Source of the DNA: Christiangramia sediminis
Lineage (GTDB): Bacteria > Bacteroidota > Bacteroidia > Flavobacteriales > Flavobacteriaceae
Direction: 5' to 3'
NCBI RefSeq assembly: GCF_020552705.1
Contig: NZ_JAJBZG010000005.1
Coordinates: 868,001-932,000 of the forward strand
DNA: 64,000 nucleotides
Shown here: in pieces, positions 1-8,533 of the stretch
Numbering within the stretch: position 1 is the stretch's first letter
How the letters are laid out: each line of letters begins with the position of its first letter
Notes under the pieces: model-generated
Database searches by the model: none
What the model saw: the letters and a program-made list of their open reading frames with translations, nothing else
What the model was told of the DNA's origin: nothing
Position numbers and translations under genes: made by a program

Positions 1-105
1 ATAAACCCTATGCTGGAGGATTTCGGAAAATCCAGTGAAGCAAAACAATATAGTGGCAGAAATGTAGGAAAGGAATGGAAATGTCCTTTTCACAACAATA
101 ACTAA
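1..105 (+). CDS. C-terminal end of an unidentified protein (partial)
   Basis: Frame 1 is open from the window edge to a TAA at 103-105 and gives 34 C-terminal residues ending in a Cys-Pro-Phe-His-Asn3 tail. The next gene starts 4 nt later on the same strand, so the two are probably co-transcribed. I do not recognise the family from this fragment, and the start lies outside the window. Confidence 0.6.
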   Translation: MNPMLEDFGKSSEAKQYSGRNVGKEWKCPFHNNN

Positions 106-109
106 TTAA

Positions 110-727
110 ATGTACAGACCCTCGAAGTACCGGAAAGATAACAAGGAATTTATTTTTTCATTTATCCAAAATCATCCTTTTGCGACTTTTATTCTGAAAG
201 GTGAAAACCTTCTGGGAACTCATATTCCCGTTCTTATAGAAGGAGATCCAAATAACTGGCAATTGTATGCTCATATTGCCAGGCACAATGAGCAACTGCA
301 ATATCTAAAAGATGGAGCCGAAGCGCTGGTGATCTTTCATGGAGCAAATGCCTATGTTTCTTCTTCATGGTATAAAGAAAAAGATATAAGTACCTGGGAT
401 TATTCTGCCGTTCATGTAAATGCCAGGATAAGACTACAATCGAGGGAAGAGCTGGAAAATTCATTGCAAAAACTGGTAAGTCGTTTTGAAAGAGATCAGG
501 AAAATCCACTTTATTATAAAGATCTGCCCGATAAAATGTTAGAAGAACATATCCCCTTAATAACTGGGTTCTGGTTGGAGCCATTTAAAGTAGAAGGTAT
601 CGCAAAATTACATCAGGGCTATGGCAAGGAAGATATAGAACGTACGGTAAACAAGCTAAAAAATTCTGAAAACACCAATGATAAGGAAGTTTCAGAAGCA
701 ATAAAAAAAGAGAACAGGATCGATTAG
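110..727 (+). CDS. PaiB-like FMN-binding protein
   Basis: A 205-residue protein of the PaiB/FMN-binding negative transcriptional regulator family (FMN-binding split barrel), close to the usual family length. Visible family blocks are the N-terminal HPFATF (22-27), HIPVLIE (38-44), the FHGANAYVSSSWY strand (76-88) and a C-terminal GFWLEPFKVEGIAKLHQ segment that resembles the family's conserved end. In Bacillus the PaiB protein is linked to repression of sporulation and protease genes; the cofactor-binding fold is the safe call and the regulatory role is only by analogy. ATG follows the preceding stop by 4 nt; the DUF1989 gene begins 15 nt downstream, so all three are likely one transcript. Confidence 0.85.
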   Translation: MYRPSKYRKDNKEFIFSFIQNHPFATFILKGENLLGTHIPVLIEGDPNNWQLYAHIARHNEQLQYLKDGAEALVIFHGANAYVSSSWYKEKDISTWDYSAVHVNARIRLQSREELENSLQKLVSRFERDQENPLYYKDLPDKMLEEHIPLITGFWLEPFKVEGIAKLHQGYGKEDIERTVNKLKNSENTNDKEVSEAIKKENRID

Positions 728-742
728 GTCAAAATTCAAAAT

Positions 743-1321
743 ATGGAAATAATCAAGAAGCAAAGCGGAGCTGCTTTTACAATTAAAAAAGGTCAGTTGC
801 TTAAGGTAATAGATCCGCAAGGCGAGCAGGTAAGCGATATGGTGCTGTTTAATGCCGGCGACAAACGGGAAAAGATTTCCAGCGGAAAAACCCTGGATTT
901 TGAAGAAAATATTTTGATCACCAAAGGGGACTTTCTCTGGAGCAACCGCAGCAATAAGATGATGGAGATCCTGGAAGATACCAACGGGAGAAATGATTTT
1001 CTTTTGGCTCCCTGTAGTCCTGAAACTTTCAAGATCATGTATAAGAATGATAAATACCATCCAAGCTGTTTTGAAAACCTTTACACCAACCTGGCAAAAT
1101 TCGATATTGAGCCGGATGATATTCCCACAGCCTTCAATATTTTCATGAATGTTCAGTTTGATCTGAACGGAAAAATAAGCGTGGATCCCCCGTTAAGCAA
1201 AGCCGGAGACTATGTGCTTATGGAAGCAAAAATGGATCTAATTGTTGGACTCACTGCGTGCTCTGCTGAAGACAGCAATGGAGGTAGTTTTAAGCCGATA
1301 CATTATGAGATCCTGAACTGA
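743..1321 (+). CDS. DUF1989 / urea carboxylase-associated family protein
   Basis: A 192-residue cytosolic protein of the DUF1989 family, named after proteins found beside urea carboxylase. Family signatures seen are GEQVSDMV (27-34), C91, HPSCFENL (106-113) and CSAEDSNGG (173-181); the cysteines and the histidine look like metal- or substrate-binding positions. No urea carboxylase, allophanate hydrolase or aminomethyltransferase gene is nearby, so the link to urea or amine metabolism is not supported here. It lies 15 nt after the PaiB-like gene and its stop abuts the convergent terC-like gene (stop at 1322) with no spacer. Molecular function is unknown. Confidence 0.8.
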   Translation: MEIIKKQSGAAFTIKKGQLLKVIDPQGEQVSDMVLFNAGDKREKISSGKTLDFEENILITKGDFLWSNRSNKMMEILEDTNGRNDFLLAPCSPETFKIMYKNDKYHPSCFENLYTNLAKFDIEPDDIPTAFNIFMNVQFDLNGKISVDPPLSKAGDYVLMEAKMDLIVGLTACSAEDSNGGSFKPIHYEILN

Positions 1322-2038
1322 TCAATTCTTTTTTCGATATCTCATATTCAGCATTTCTATAGCTAATGAGAAAAATACCGCAAAATAGATATATCCTTTT
1401 GGCACGTGATAATGTGCACCTTCTACGATAAGCATTACCCCAATTAGTATTAAAAATGACAGCGCAAGTATTTGTATGGTAGGATGCTCATTTACGAATT
1501 CACCTACGGGTTTTGCAAATATCATCATCACAATGATGGCTACTATAACAGCGATGACCATTAGAATTACCTGGTCTGTAAGTCCCACGGCAGTTAAGAT
1601 AGAGTCAAAAGAAAATACAAGATCCAGGAGCACGATCTGGATTATGGCAGAACTAAAAGACATAGTGCTAGTAGGTTTTCCACCATTTTCTGCAGTAGCT
1701 TGTTGACCCTCTACTTTATGATGGATCTCCAGGGTACTTTTTACCAATAGAAATATTCCCCCTGCAACCAAGATAATATCTCGCCAGCTCAATTCAAAAT
1801 CTGCTATCGTTATTACCGGTTCGGTCAGTCCAATAATCCAGGTAATACTAAGTAGTAGAAGAATTCTCATTACCAGGGCTATGGTTAAACCACCTAATCT
1901 GGCTTTTTTCTGATTTTCTGCCGGAACCTTTCCGGCTACCAGAGAAATAAAAATGATGTTATCTATCCCCAGTACGATCTCTAAAAAAGTTAATGTTAAT
2001 AAGGCTACCCAGGTATCGGGTTGTAAGAATATTTCCAT
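1322..2038 (-). CDS. TerC family integral membrane protein
   Basis: A 238-residue polytopic protein with about seven hydrophobic segments. Both TerC signature halves are present: an acidic/Asn motif in the first repeat (E20, then GIDN with D26-N27) and the second-repeat LLDLVFSFDS (D139, D145). TerC proteins are inner-membrane proteins linked to tellurite resistance and, for several bacterial members, to manganese export and metalation of secreted enzymes. No ter operon accompanies it, so a metal-homeostasis role is more likely than tellurite resistance; that is inference. It stands alone, with a Bacteroidota-type promoter about 25 bp upstream of the ATG. Confidence 0.88.
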   Translation of the reverse strand: MEIFLQPDTWVALLTLTFLEIVLGIDNIIFISLVAGKVPAENQKKARLGGLTIALVMRILLLLSITWIIGLTEPVITIADFELSWRDIILVAGGIFLLVKSTLEIHHKVEGQQATAENGGKPTSTMSFSSAIIQIVLLDLVFSFDSILTAVGLTDQVILMVIAVIVAIIVMMIFAKPVGEFVNEHPTIQILALSFLILIGVMLIVEGAHYHVPKGYIYFAVFFSLAIEMLNMRYRKKN

Positions 2039-2060
2039 AATTAGCTAGTTGGCAAAGCCC

Positions 2061-2089
2061 CAAAATTATACAAAAATTGATTAGCTCAA
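2061..2089 (-). promoter_or_regulatory. promoter of terC-like gene
   Basis: On the minus strand a TAATTTTG (-7, matching TAnnTTTG) lies 18 bp downstream of CTTG (-33-like). The -7 box ends about 22 nt before the ATG at 2038. Pattern match only. Confidence 0.5.
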
Positions 2090-2127
2090 GTTAAATTTTT
2101 GACAAAGCCAGGAGGAGAAAACTCATT

Positions 2128-2616
2128 TTAATCAGGAAAACCGAATTTATAACTAATGCCTCCATAAACCGAAACCTGAAAAAAATCATAGTCTGTTCGC
2201 CAGCGGGATTCTCCGCGCAAATAAATAAAGAATTTTGAAAAGTGAAATTCTATTCTGGTGTTAAGTGCAAGTGAGGGAAAGACTTTCCAGGGTCTTCTAA
2301 TAAATGAAAGCGAGATATCGGCAACAGGGACCAGTATTTTACCAGGCCGGAAAACATAACCCGGATTCAAGCCGGCAGATTCATAACGAATCGCCGAGAA
2401 ATTCTCATAATACGCCAGGATACTAAATCCAGCATTTCGGTATCCAATACTATAAGTGCCATCAAAAGCAGCATCATTCACGGTACCGCCAAAAATGGCA
2501 TTCCTAATATCCACACCGGTACTAACAAAAAAATAATCTTCTTCTTTAGTAAGCCAGGATTGTGAAAAGGCATGTAAGGGGACGCACATAAGCACCAAAA
2601 AGAACATCTTTTTCAT
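2128..2616 (-). CDS. secreted hypothetical protein, barrel-like
   Basis: A 162-residue protein with a clear signal peptide (residues 1-19, cleavage after a Ser in AFSQS). The mature part consists of alternating aromatic/polar strands and ends in a Tyr-Lys-Phe-Gly-Phe-Pro-Asp tail, which resembles a small outer-membrane beta-barrel, but it is short (about 143 mature residues, enough for roughly eight strands). I do not recognise a named family. It is monocistronic between terC and the divergently read SLC13 transporter. An outer-membrane location is inferred from composition only. Confidence 0.7.
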   Translation of the reverse strand: MKKMFFLVLMCVPLHAFSQSWLTKEEDYFFVSTGVDIRNAIFGGTVNDAAFDGTYSIGYRNAGFSILAYYENFSAIRYESAGLNPGYVFRPGKILVPVADISLSFIRRPWKVFPSLALNTRIEFHFSKFFIYLRGESRWRTDYDFFQVSVYGGISYKFGFPD

Positions 2617-2820
2617 TCATAGTATTCTAAACAGTAAGGAGAACTCGTTCTTAATTTACACTTATAAAGTTTTGATTACTGGTGGGATATGAAGATAGTG
2701 AGAATAGGTTGAGCTTTTCTATACTTTAGATATAATTTAATGGAGATCATGGTTTGAATTGAAATATAAATCTTTTAAATCTCAGGTGTTATTCTATTTT
2801 AATTATATTTAATTCCCTTC

Positions 2821-2834
2821 TAATTACGTAATTA
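2821..2834. promoter_or_regulatory. 14-bp palindrome at SLC13 start codon
   Basis: TAATTACGTAATTA is a perfect palindrome whose last base is the A of the ATG at 2834. It could be an operator or an mRNA structure occluding initiation. The region is AT-rich, which makes such palindromes easier to get by chance. Confidence 0.3.
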
Positions 2835-4591
2835 TGGAAATAGCGATTGTTATAGGTTTGCTCGTTGTAGCCATAATTCTTTTCGCGACGGAAGCTTTTT
2901 CTGTAGATGTTGTAACGATAGGTTTGCTGGTAATCTTAAGTCTAACCGGGATTCTTTCCCCCTCAGAAGCTTTTGCGGGATTCAGCAGTGATTTTATGAT
3001 CATTCTGGCTTCGATTTTTGTTATATCCGGAGCTTTATCTGAAACCGGCTTACTGGATAAACTGGGTTCGAAATTGATAAAAGGCATAAAAAGCAGGTCC
3101 TTATTTATAGCTTATACCATGCTTATTACCGGCTCATTTTCAGCCTTTATGAATAATACCACGGTTACTGCATTGGTCACCGGCCCGGTGGTGGGAATGT
3201 GCCGAAAGTTGAAAATAAGTCCCTCAAAGGTGCTTATACCTGTGGCTTATTCCTCTATTCTGGGAGGCACCTGTACTCTTATTGGTACTTCTACCAATGT
3301 CGCTGTGAGTGGATATATTGCGTCGGTAGGCCTGGAACCCCTGCATTTTTTTGAAATTATCTGGATAGGTCTTATCCTCTCTGTGGTAGGAATAGGTTTT
3401 ATGCTTATTTTCTGGAAAAAGATTCTTCCAGATCGGCAGGAAGGCAGTTTTACTGAAGAATATAAAATAAAACAATACCTGTCTGAGATAGTAATTCCAC
3501 AGGGATCTTCCCTTATTGGGCAGCAGGCATTTTTATCTGATCTGTCTAAATGGGAGGTGAAAATTATCAAGATCATAAGGGGAAAGGAAGAAATTATCCC
3601 GAATTCTTCCACCATTCTGAAGCCGGAGGATATACTGCTGGTAGAATGCAAAATGGAAGATCTTATTAAAGTAAAGGAGCATACAGGCTTGAATGTTCGT
3701 GCAGATACCATAGGAACCAAAGATATACAGAGTGATAAAATACGTCTTATGGAAGTTTTGATCACCCCCGGTTCCAGGCTTTTGGATCATAGTCTTAAAG
3801 AAACCCGGTTCAGGCAAAATTATGACCTGGTGGTTCTTGCCATCCATCGATTTGACGGAATGGTATCGCAGAAAATAGGAAGTCTTAAACTGAAAATAGG
3901 AGATGTACTGCTGGTACAGGGAACTGAGGAAACTTTAAATTCTATTAGAAACTCCACCGAATTTTCGGTGCTGGAAGATTTCAGGGTAAATATGTTCAAG
4001 GAACGAAAAGGGATCTTTTCTGCCCTTATTTTCCTGCTAGCAATAATTGCCGGTTCGCTAGAACTGGTTCCGCTTTCCATAGCATTTCTCACCGCCGCAC
4101 TGGCAACGGTAGTGAGTGGAGCGCTGCACGTAGAGCGTGCCTATGAGATCATGAACTGGAAACTCCTTATCTTAATTGGTGGGATGAGCGCCTTTGGAAC
4201 GGCCATGCATAATTCCGGTGCTTCAGAATTTCTGGCGAACAGTATCATCGGGCTGCTGGGCGGGCTGGGTACTATCTGGGTACTTGCCGGCTTTGTGATC
4301 CTGGTGATCCTACTTACCCAGCCCATGTCTAATGCCGCTGCTGCACTGGTAATCCTCCCTGTAGCCATGGATGCTGCAGAAATACTTCAGGCAGATCCGC
4401 GTACTTTTGCCATAGCCATCATGCTGGGAGCTTCTGTTTCACTTATTACCCCTTTTGAACCTTCATGTATTCTCGTCTATGGTCCCGGAAAATATAAGTT
4501 TATGGATTTTATTAAGGCAGGTGTTCCTTTAACCATCATTCTGCTCGCAATTATCCTTGTACTTGTACCTGTATTCTGGCCTTTAGAATAG
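2834..4591 (+). CDS. SLC13/DASS-type permease with two RCK_C domains
   Basis: A 585-residue inner-membrane transporter of the divalent anion:sodium symporter superfamily. N-terminal membrane segments (1-195) include the SNT-like motif NNTT at 107-110; a cytosolic insert of about 200 residues (roughly 205-395) holds two TrkA-C/RCK_C repeats; the C-terminal half carries further membrane helices and a second motif with SNAAAALVILP. Members of this architecture are often annotated as sulfate or TRAP-like dicarboxylate permeases; substrate cannot be read from sequence. The RCK_C domains suggest ligand gating. The ATG lies within a perfect palindrome. Stand-alone gene facing a convergent DUF6624 gene 17 bp downstream. 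Confidence 0.85.
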   Translation: MEIAIVIGLLVVAIILFATEAFSVDVVTIGLLVILSLTGILSPSEAFAGFSSDFMIILASIFVISGALSETGLLDKLGSKLIKGIKSRSLFIAYTMLITGSFSAFMNNTTVTALVTGPVVGMCRKLKISPSKVLIPVAYSSILGGTCTLIGTSTNVAVSGYIASVGLEPLHFFEIIWIGLILSVVGIGFMLIFWKKILPDRQEGSFTEEYKIKQYLSEIVIPQGSSLIGQQAFLSDLSKWEVKIIKIIRGKEEIIPNSSTILKPEDILLVECKMEDLIKVKEHTGLNVRADTIGTKDIQSDKIRLMEVLITPGSRLLDHSLKETRFRQNYDLVVLAIHRFDGMVSQKIGSLKLKIGDVLLVQGTEETLNSIRNSTEFSVLEDFRVNMFKERKGIFSALIFLLAIIAGSLELVPLSIAFLTAALATVVSGALHVERAYEIMNWKLLILIGGMSAFGTAMHNSGASEFLANSIIGLLGGLGTIWVLAGFVILVILLTQPMSNAAAALVILPVAMDAAEILQADPRTFAIAIMLGASVSLITPFEPSCILVYGPGKYKFMDFIKAGVPLTIILLAIILVLVPVFWPLE

Positions 4592-4608
4592 TGCTTGCTG
4601 AATTAAAA

Positions 4609-5262
4609 CTATTTAGATTTCTCTTCTATCAATTTTTTAATTTCCGGTAGATCGTGGTAATAAGTTTCTAAACTCCAGTCCATTTGAAAGGATTGCTTTA
4701 GGTAGACCTGCATGGGAGGTAAACCCACTTCAGCCCTTAGACTGTCAATTTTTTCAGGATTTTGAAGAGGCTGAACATATTTTTTTCCAGACTGGGAATC
4801 TATAAAAACCTGACTGCCATAAATTTGCTCTTTTCCTTCACGTAAATTAATACGATCCTTTAATAATGCTAAGTTGCTGGGCAAAGTTTTATTTTCTTCT
4901 ACAGCATTTTTTATAATTGGCAAATACTGTTTTTGGGTTTGTAGATCGGCATGTTGGATCACTAAAAATATGGTTTGATTTGCCTGCATATTTAAATTAT
5001 CTGGCCAGCCATTATCCAGAATAGACTTTACCTGAATTAAATTTAAAGAATCCTGTTTTTTCATTTTTTCAACTAAAAGCTGGAATTCGTCAGATTTCAT
5101 CTTTCCTTCTTGTTGAAGCTTGATAAGTTCAAAACGAATCTCCTGGTCACTCTTCCAAATCGAATTTAAAGTAGTTTCTATCGTGTCTGAAGTACTGGAT
5201 TGAGCAAGCATGGAGTTTATGGAGAATAATAAAATACTTAGAATACAGACTCTTTTAAACAT
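4609..5262 (-). CDS. DUF6624 secreted protein
   Basis: A 217-residue protein with an N-terminal signal peptide (1-20, ending MLAQS). The block around residues 95-150, with QTIFLVIQHADLQTQKQYLP and LALLKDRINLREGKEQIYG, matches DUF6624 proteins of Bacteroidota, where the conserved QH and GKEQIYGSQ motifs occur; the C-terminal VGLPPM segment is also typical. Function unknown; probably periplasmic. It is monocistronic and convergent with the SLC13 gene. Confidence 0.75.
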   Translation of the reverse strand: MFKRVCILSILLFSINSMLAQSSTSDTIETTLNSIWKSDQEIRFELIKLQQEGKMKSDEFQLLVEKMKKQDSLNLIQVKSILDNGWPDNLNMQANQTIFLVIQHADLQTQKQYLPIIKNAVEENKTLPSNLALLKDRINLREGKEQIYGSQVFIDSQSGKKYVQPLQNPEKIDSLRAEVGLPPMQVYLKQSFQMDWSLETYYHDLPEIKKLIEEKSK

Positions 5263-5542
5263 ATTGATGGTTTTAATTATGAATTATACTAAAACAACGA
5301 TCTGGAAAGTACTCTGTTACAGATTTATTATACTAGGAGGCCTAATTGTCTGGAATTAATATACTTATCAATAAATTTTTCGATCCTTCCGCAGGAAAAT
5401 TTCTTAATTCTTATGCTTTGGAAAGCTTTATTATTCAGAAAATGTATAAATTCTACGGCTAACTAATTTGGCTATCTAAATATTAAACAATGATTTTATC
5501 AATATTTGACAATCCAGCCCAACTCCTTATAATAATCTAGAT

Positions 5543-6862
5543 ATGAATAAAATACTTACCTGGTCTATAAGCGCGGCACTTGCCGGTTTTCTTTTTGGTT
5601 TTGATACCGTGGTTATTTCGGGAGCAGATAAGCAACTTCAGGCTTTATGGAATACTTCAGATGCTTTTCACGGTTCGGTAGTGATGGCGATGGCACTTTG
5701 GGGTACAGTGGTAGGTGCTATTTTTGGAGGTATTCCCACTAATAAGATCGGAAGAAAGAATACCCTAATGATCATTGGGGTTCTTTATTTCATATCAGCT
5801 TTAGGATCTGCCTTCGCAAACGATCCGATTACCTTCGCAGTTTTCAGGTTTCTGGGTGGACTGGGTGTGGGAGCCTCAACTATTGCTGCCCCGGCATTTG
5901 TTTCAGAGATCGCTCCTGCCAATCAAAGGGGAAAGCTGGTTTCCCTTTATCAATTCAATATTGTATTAGGAATTCTTATTGCTTTTCTTTCCAATTATCT
6001 GCTTAGAAATACCGGGGCAGAGCCTTGGCGCTGGATGGTTGGTATTGAAGCTTTACCGGCATTTATCTATCTTATATTCGTATTCTTTATACCCAGAAGC
6101 CCCAGGTGGCTTGTTTCTAAAGGAAGGTTTTCTGAAGCTGAAAAGGTGCTGGCCATTATAAACCCTGGAATTGATGTAAAAAGTAAAGTTCAGGAGATAA
6201 AAAATCTGAATGACAAAGAACTTACCGGGGAAAATATCTTTATGAAGAAATATAGGTTTCCGCTCATGCTGGCATTCTTGATCGCTTTTTTTAACCAGCT
6301 TTCCGGGATTAACGCCTTTCTTTATTATGCTCCCCGTATCTTTGAATCCGCAGGTTTGGGTGAGAGTACGGCGCTGTTAAGTAGTATAGGGATTGGAGTG
6401 GTGAACCTCTTGTTCACTTTGCTGGGCGTTTTTCTTATTGATAAACTAGGCAGGAAGCAACTCATGCTTTATGGATCTATCGGTTATATAATTTCACTTT
6501 CATTAGTAGCCGCCGCCTTCTTTTTAAATTGGGGTGGATTATGGGTGCCTATCTTCCTTTTCCTTTTTATCGCATCTCATGCCATAGGGCAGGGAGCAGT
6601 GATCTGGGTATTTATTTCAGAAATATTCCCTAATCGTTTACGTGCTTCGGGACAGGCTTTTGGTTCATCCACCCATTGGGTACTGGCGGCAATTATTCCC
6701 TCTACCATTCCTTATCTTTTTACAAATATAGGTCCGGGTTATGTGTTTGCTTTCTTTGCTTTTATGATGGTTTTACAGCTGCTATTTGTAATTTTTATGA
6801 TGCCGGAAACGAAAGGAAAATCACTGGAAGAGTTAAGTGCTGAATTATCTATAGAAAAGTAG
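5543..6862 (+). CDS. MFS sugar porter (fructose/sucrose uptake)
   Basis: A 439-residue, 12-helix major facilitator of the sugar porter family. Signatures are the loop 2-3 GRK motif (about residue 73), PRSPRWLVSKGR after helix 6 (about 184-195), the LSGINAF motif of helix 7 (QLSGINAFLYYAP) and the C-terminal PETKGKSLEEL (about 420). These are diagnostic for the glucose/xylose/fructose porter group rather than drug exporters. It is the first gene of a three-gene operon with a GH32 enzyme (9-nt gap) and a PfkB kinase, which makes fructose or a short fructoside the likely substrate. It would act in the inner membrane by proton symport. No SusC/SusD pair precedes it. Confidence 0.9.
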   Translation: MNKILTWSISAALAGFLFGFDTVVISGADKQLQALWNTSDAFHGSVVMAMALWGTVVGAIFGGIPTNKIGRKNTLMIIGVLYFISALGSAFANDPITFAVFRFLGGLGVGASTIAAPAFVSEIAPANQRGKLVSLYQFNIVLGILIAFLSNYLLRNTGAEPWRWMVGIEALPAFIYLIFVFFIPRSPRWLVSKGRFSEAEKVLAIINPGIDVKSKVQEIKNLNDKELTGENIFMKKYRFPLMLAFLIAFFNQLSGINAFLYYAPRIFESAGLGESTALLSSIGIGVVNLLFTLLGVFLIDKLGRKQLMLYGSIGYIISLSLVAAAFFLNWGGLWVPIFLFLFIASHAIGQGAVIWVFISEIFPNRLRASGQAFGSSTHWVLAAIIPSTIPYLFTNIGPGYVFAFFAFMMVLQLLFVIFMMPETKGKSLEELSAELSIEK

Positions 6863-6871
6863 TTTGAAAAT

Positions 6872-8509
6872 ATGACCACTATGAAAAAATTAAAATCAAT
6901 TATCTGTCTGGGTGTGCTGTTGTTAGGCCTGGCTTCTTGTAAAAGTGATAAAAAGGCGGAAGAAGTAGCTGAGGTAAAAGTGCAGACCGATGAAGACTTC
7001 AGACCAAATTTTCATTTTACCCCTGAAAAGAACTGGATGAACGATCCTAATGGGATGTTCTATCTTAATGGAACCTATCATTTGTATTTTCAGTATTATC
7101 CAGATAAAAATGTCTGGGGACCTATGCATTGGGGACATGCGACCAGTAAGGATATGATCACCTGGGAGGAACAGGAAATCGCACTATATCCAGATGAAAA
7201 AGGCTATATTTTTTCCGGAAGTGCAGTGGTTGATAAAAACAATACTTCCGGTTTTGGGAAAGATGGCAAAACTCCGGTAGTGGCGATTTTCACTTATCAT
7301 GATCCGGAAGGAGAAAAGAATGAAGAGATAGATTACCAGTCACAGGCAATTGCTTATAGTCTGGATGAGGGAATTACCTGGACCAAATATGAAGGTAACC
7401 CCGTTTTGCCTAATCCGGGAATAAAAGATTTCAGGGATCCAAAGGTCACCTGGGACGATATTCATAAACAGTGGCTAATGGTATTGGCTACCACGGAAAA
7501 GACGATTTTTTATTCTTCACAGAATTTGAAGGAATGGACAAAAATTTCAGAGTTTGGAGAAAATACCGGAGCACATGACGGAGTTTGGGAATGTCCCGAT
7601 TTTTTTCCTATGAAAGTTGAAGGTACAAATGAAACAAAATGGGTTTTGATCCAAAGTTTGAATCCAGGCGGATACAATGGCGGTTCTGGAACCCAGTATT
7701 TCGTGGGAGATTTTGATGGAAAAACATTTACACCCGAAGAGAATATGAAGGCTCTGGAAGAAAAGCATAATTTCTGGATAGACTTCGGAAGAGACAATTA
7801 TGCGGGAGTTACCTGGGCGAATATTCCAGAAGATGACGGCAGGAAACTGTTCATAGGCTGGATGTCTAACTGGCTGTATGCGCAGGAAGTTCCTACTGAA
7901 ACCTGGAGGAGTGCCATGACCGTGGCCAGAGAATTGAAGTTAATAAAAGATAAAGATCAATACCTGGTAACTTCAGCACCGGTAGAAGAATTAAAAAAAT
8001 ATCGAACTGTAGATTATCTTATCGAAAAGTTTAATATCAGTGGAAATTCTGTAGCACTGGACAAGGAAGATATTGACCTGGCAAGAGCAGAGATAAGGTT
8101 CAAAATTAATGATCTTAAGGAAACAACATATAATTTCAGGCTTGCTAATGCGGTGGGAGAAGAGTTTATCGTTTCTTATGATCATGCTAAAAGGCAATTC
8201 AGTATGAACCGGTCACATGCGGGACAGACTGATTTTTCAGATAAGTTCGCTTCAGAAATAGCTACGGCTCCACGAATTTCAGATTCAGATAGTCTAAGTG
8301 CGATCATCCTCTTGGATAAAACTTCAATAGAAATGTTCTTTGATGACGGGAAAACCGTTATTACCGAGATCTTCTTTCCGAATCAGCCCTGGGATGAATT
8401 CAGCTTTGCCAGCCTGGAAGATTTTACGGTAAGTAATCTGGAAGCTTATGAACTGGAATTTAATGAGGTAGAAAAGACCGAAAAGAAAACCGAAAACCAG
8501 GACATGTAG
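6872..8509 (+). CDS. GH32 lipoprotein: levanase/inulinase/invertase-type fructosidase
   Basis: A 545-residue glycoside hydrolase family 32 enzyme. The N-terminus is a lipoprotein signal with lipobox LASC (Cys23 in this numbering); translation may instead start at the ATG three codons later. The five-bladed propeller shows all catalytic signatures: NDPNG with nucleophile Asp58, RDP (188-190, transition-state stabiliser) and EC with acid/base Glu240. The C-terminal beta-sandwich spans about 375-525. GH32 enzymes release fructose from sucrose, inulin or levan; exo- versus endo-activity cannot be decided here. As a lipoprotein between a sugar porter and a fructokinase it would hydrolyse fructosides in the periplasm or on the surface and feed fructose inward. 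The tail is Lys/Glu-rich. Confidence 0.93.
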   Translation: MTTMKKLKSIICLGVLLLGLASCKSDKKAEEVAEVKVQTDEDFRPNFHFTPEKNWMNDPNGMFYLNGTYHLYFQYYPDKNVWGPMHWGHATSKDMITWEEQEIALYPDEKGYIFSGSAVVDKNNTSGFGKDGKTPVVAIFTYHDPEGEKNEEIDYQSQAIAYSLDEGITWTKYEGNPVLPNPGIKDFRDPKVTWDDIHKQWLMVLATTEKTIFYSSQNLKEWTKISEFGENTGAHDGVWECPDFFPMKVEGTNETKWVLIQSLNPGGYNGGSGTQYFVGDFDGKTFTPEENMKALEEKHNFWIDFGRDNYAGVTWANIPEDDGRKLFIGWMSNWLYAQEVPTETWRSAMTVARELKLIKDKDQYLVTSAPVEELKKYRTVDYLIEKFNISGNSVALDKEDIDLARAEIRFKINDLKETTYNFRLANAVGEEFIVSYDHAKRQFSMNRSHAGQTDFSDKFASEIATAPRISDSDSLSAIILLDKTSIEMFFDDGKTVITEIFFPNQPWDEFSFASLEDFTVSNLEAYELEFNEVEKTEKKTENQDM

Positions 8510-8533
8510 TCCAAAAAAACCTAATTTCACCAC

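Noticed and set aside
234-584. Minus-strand frame of 116 codons inside the PaiB-like gene
   Set aside because: It lies wholly antisense to a gene with clear family motifs, has no start context and no family similarity.
3247-3765. 172-codon minus-strand frame within the SLC13 gene
   Set aside because: Antisense to RCK_C-encoding sequence, no RBS or recognisable domain.
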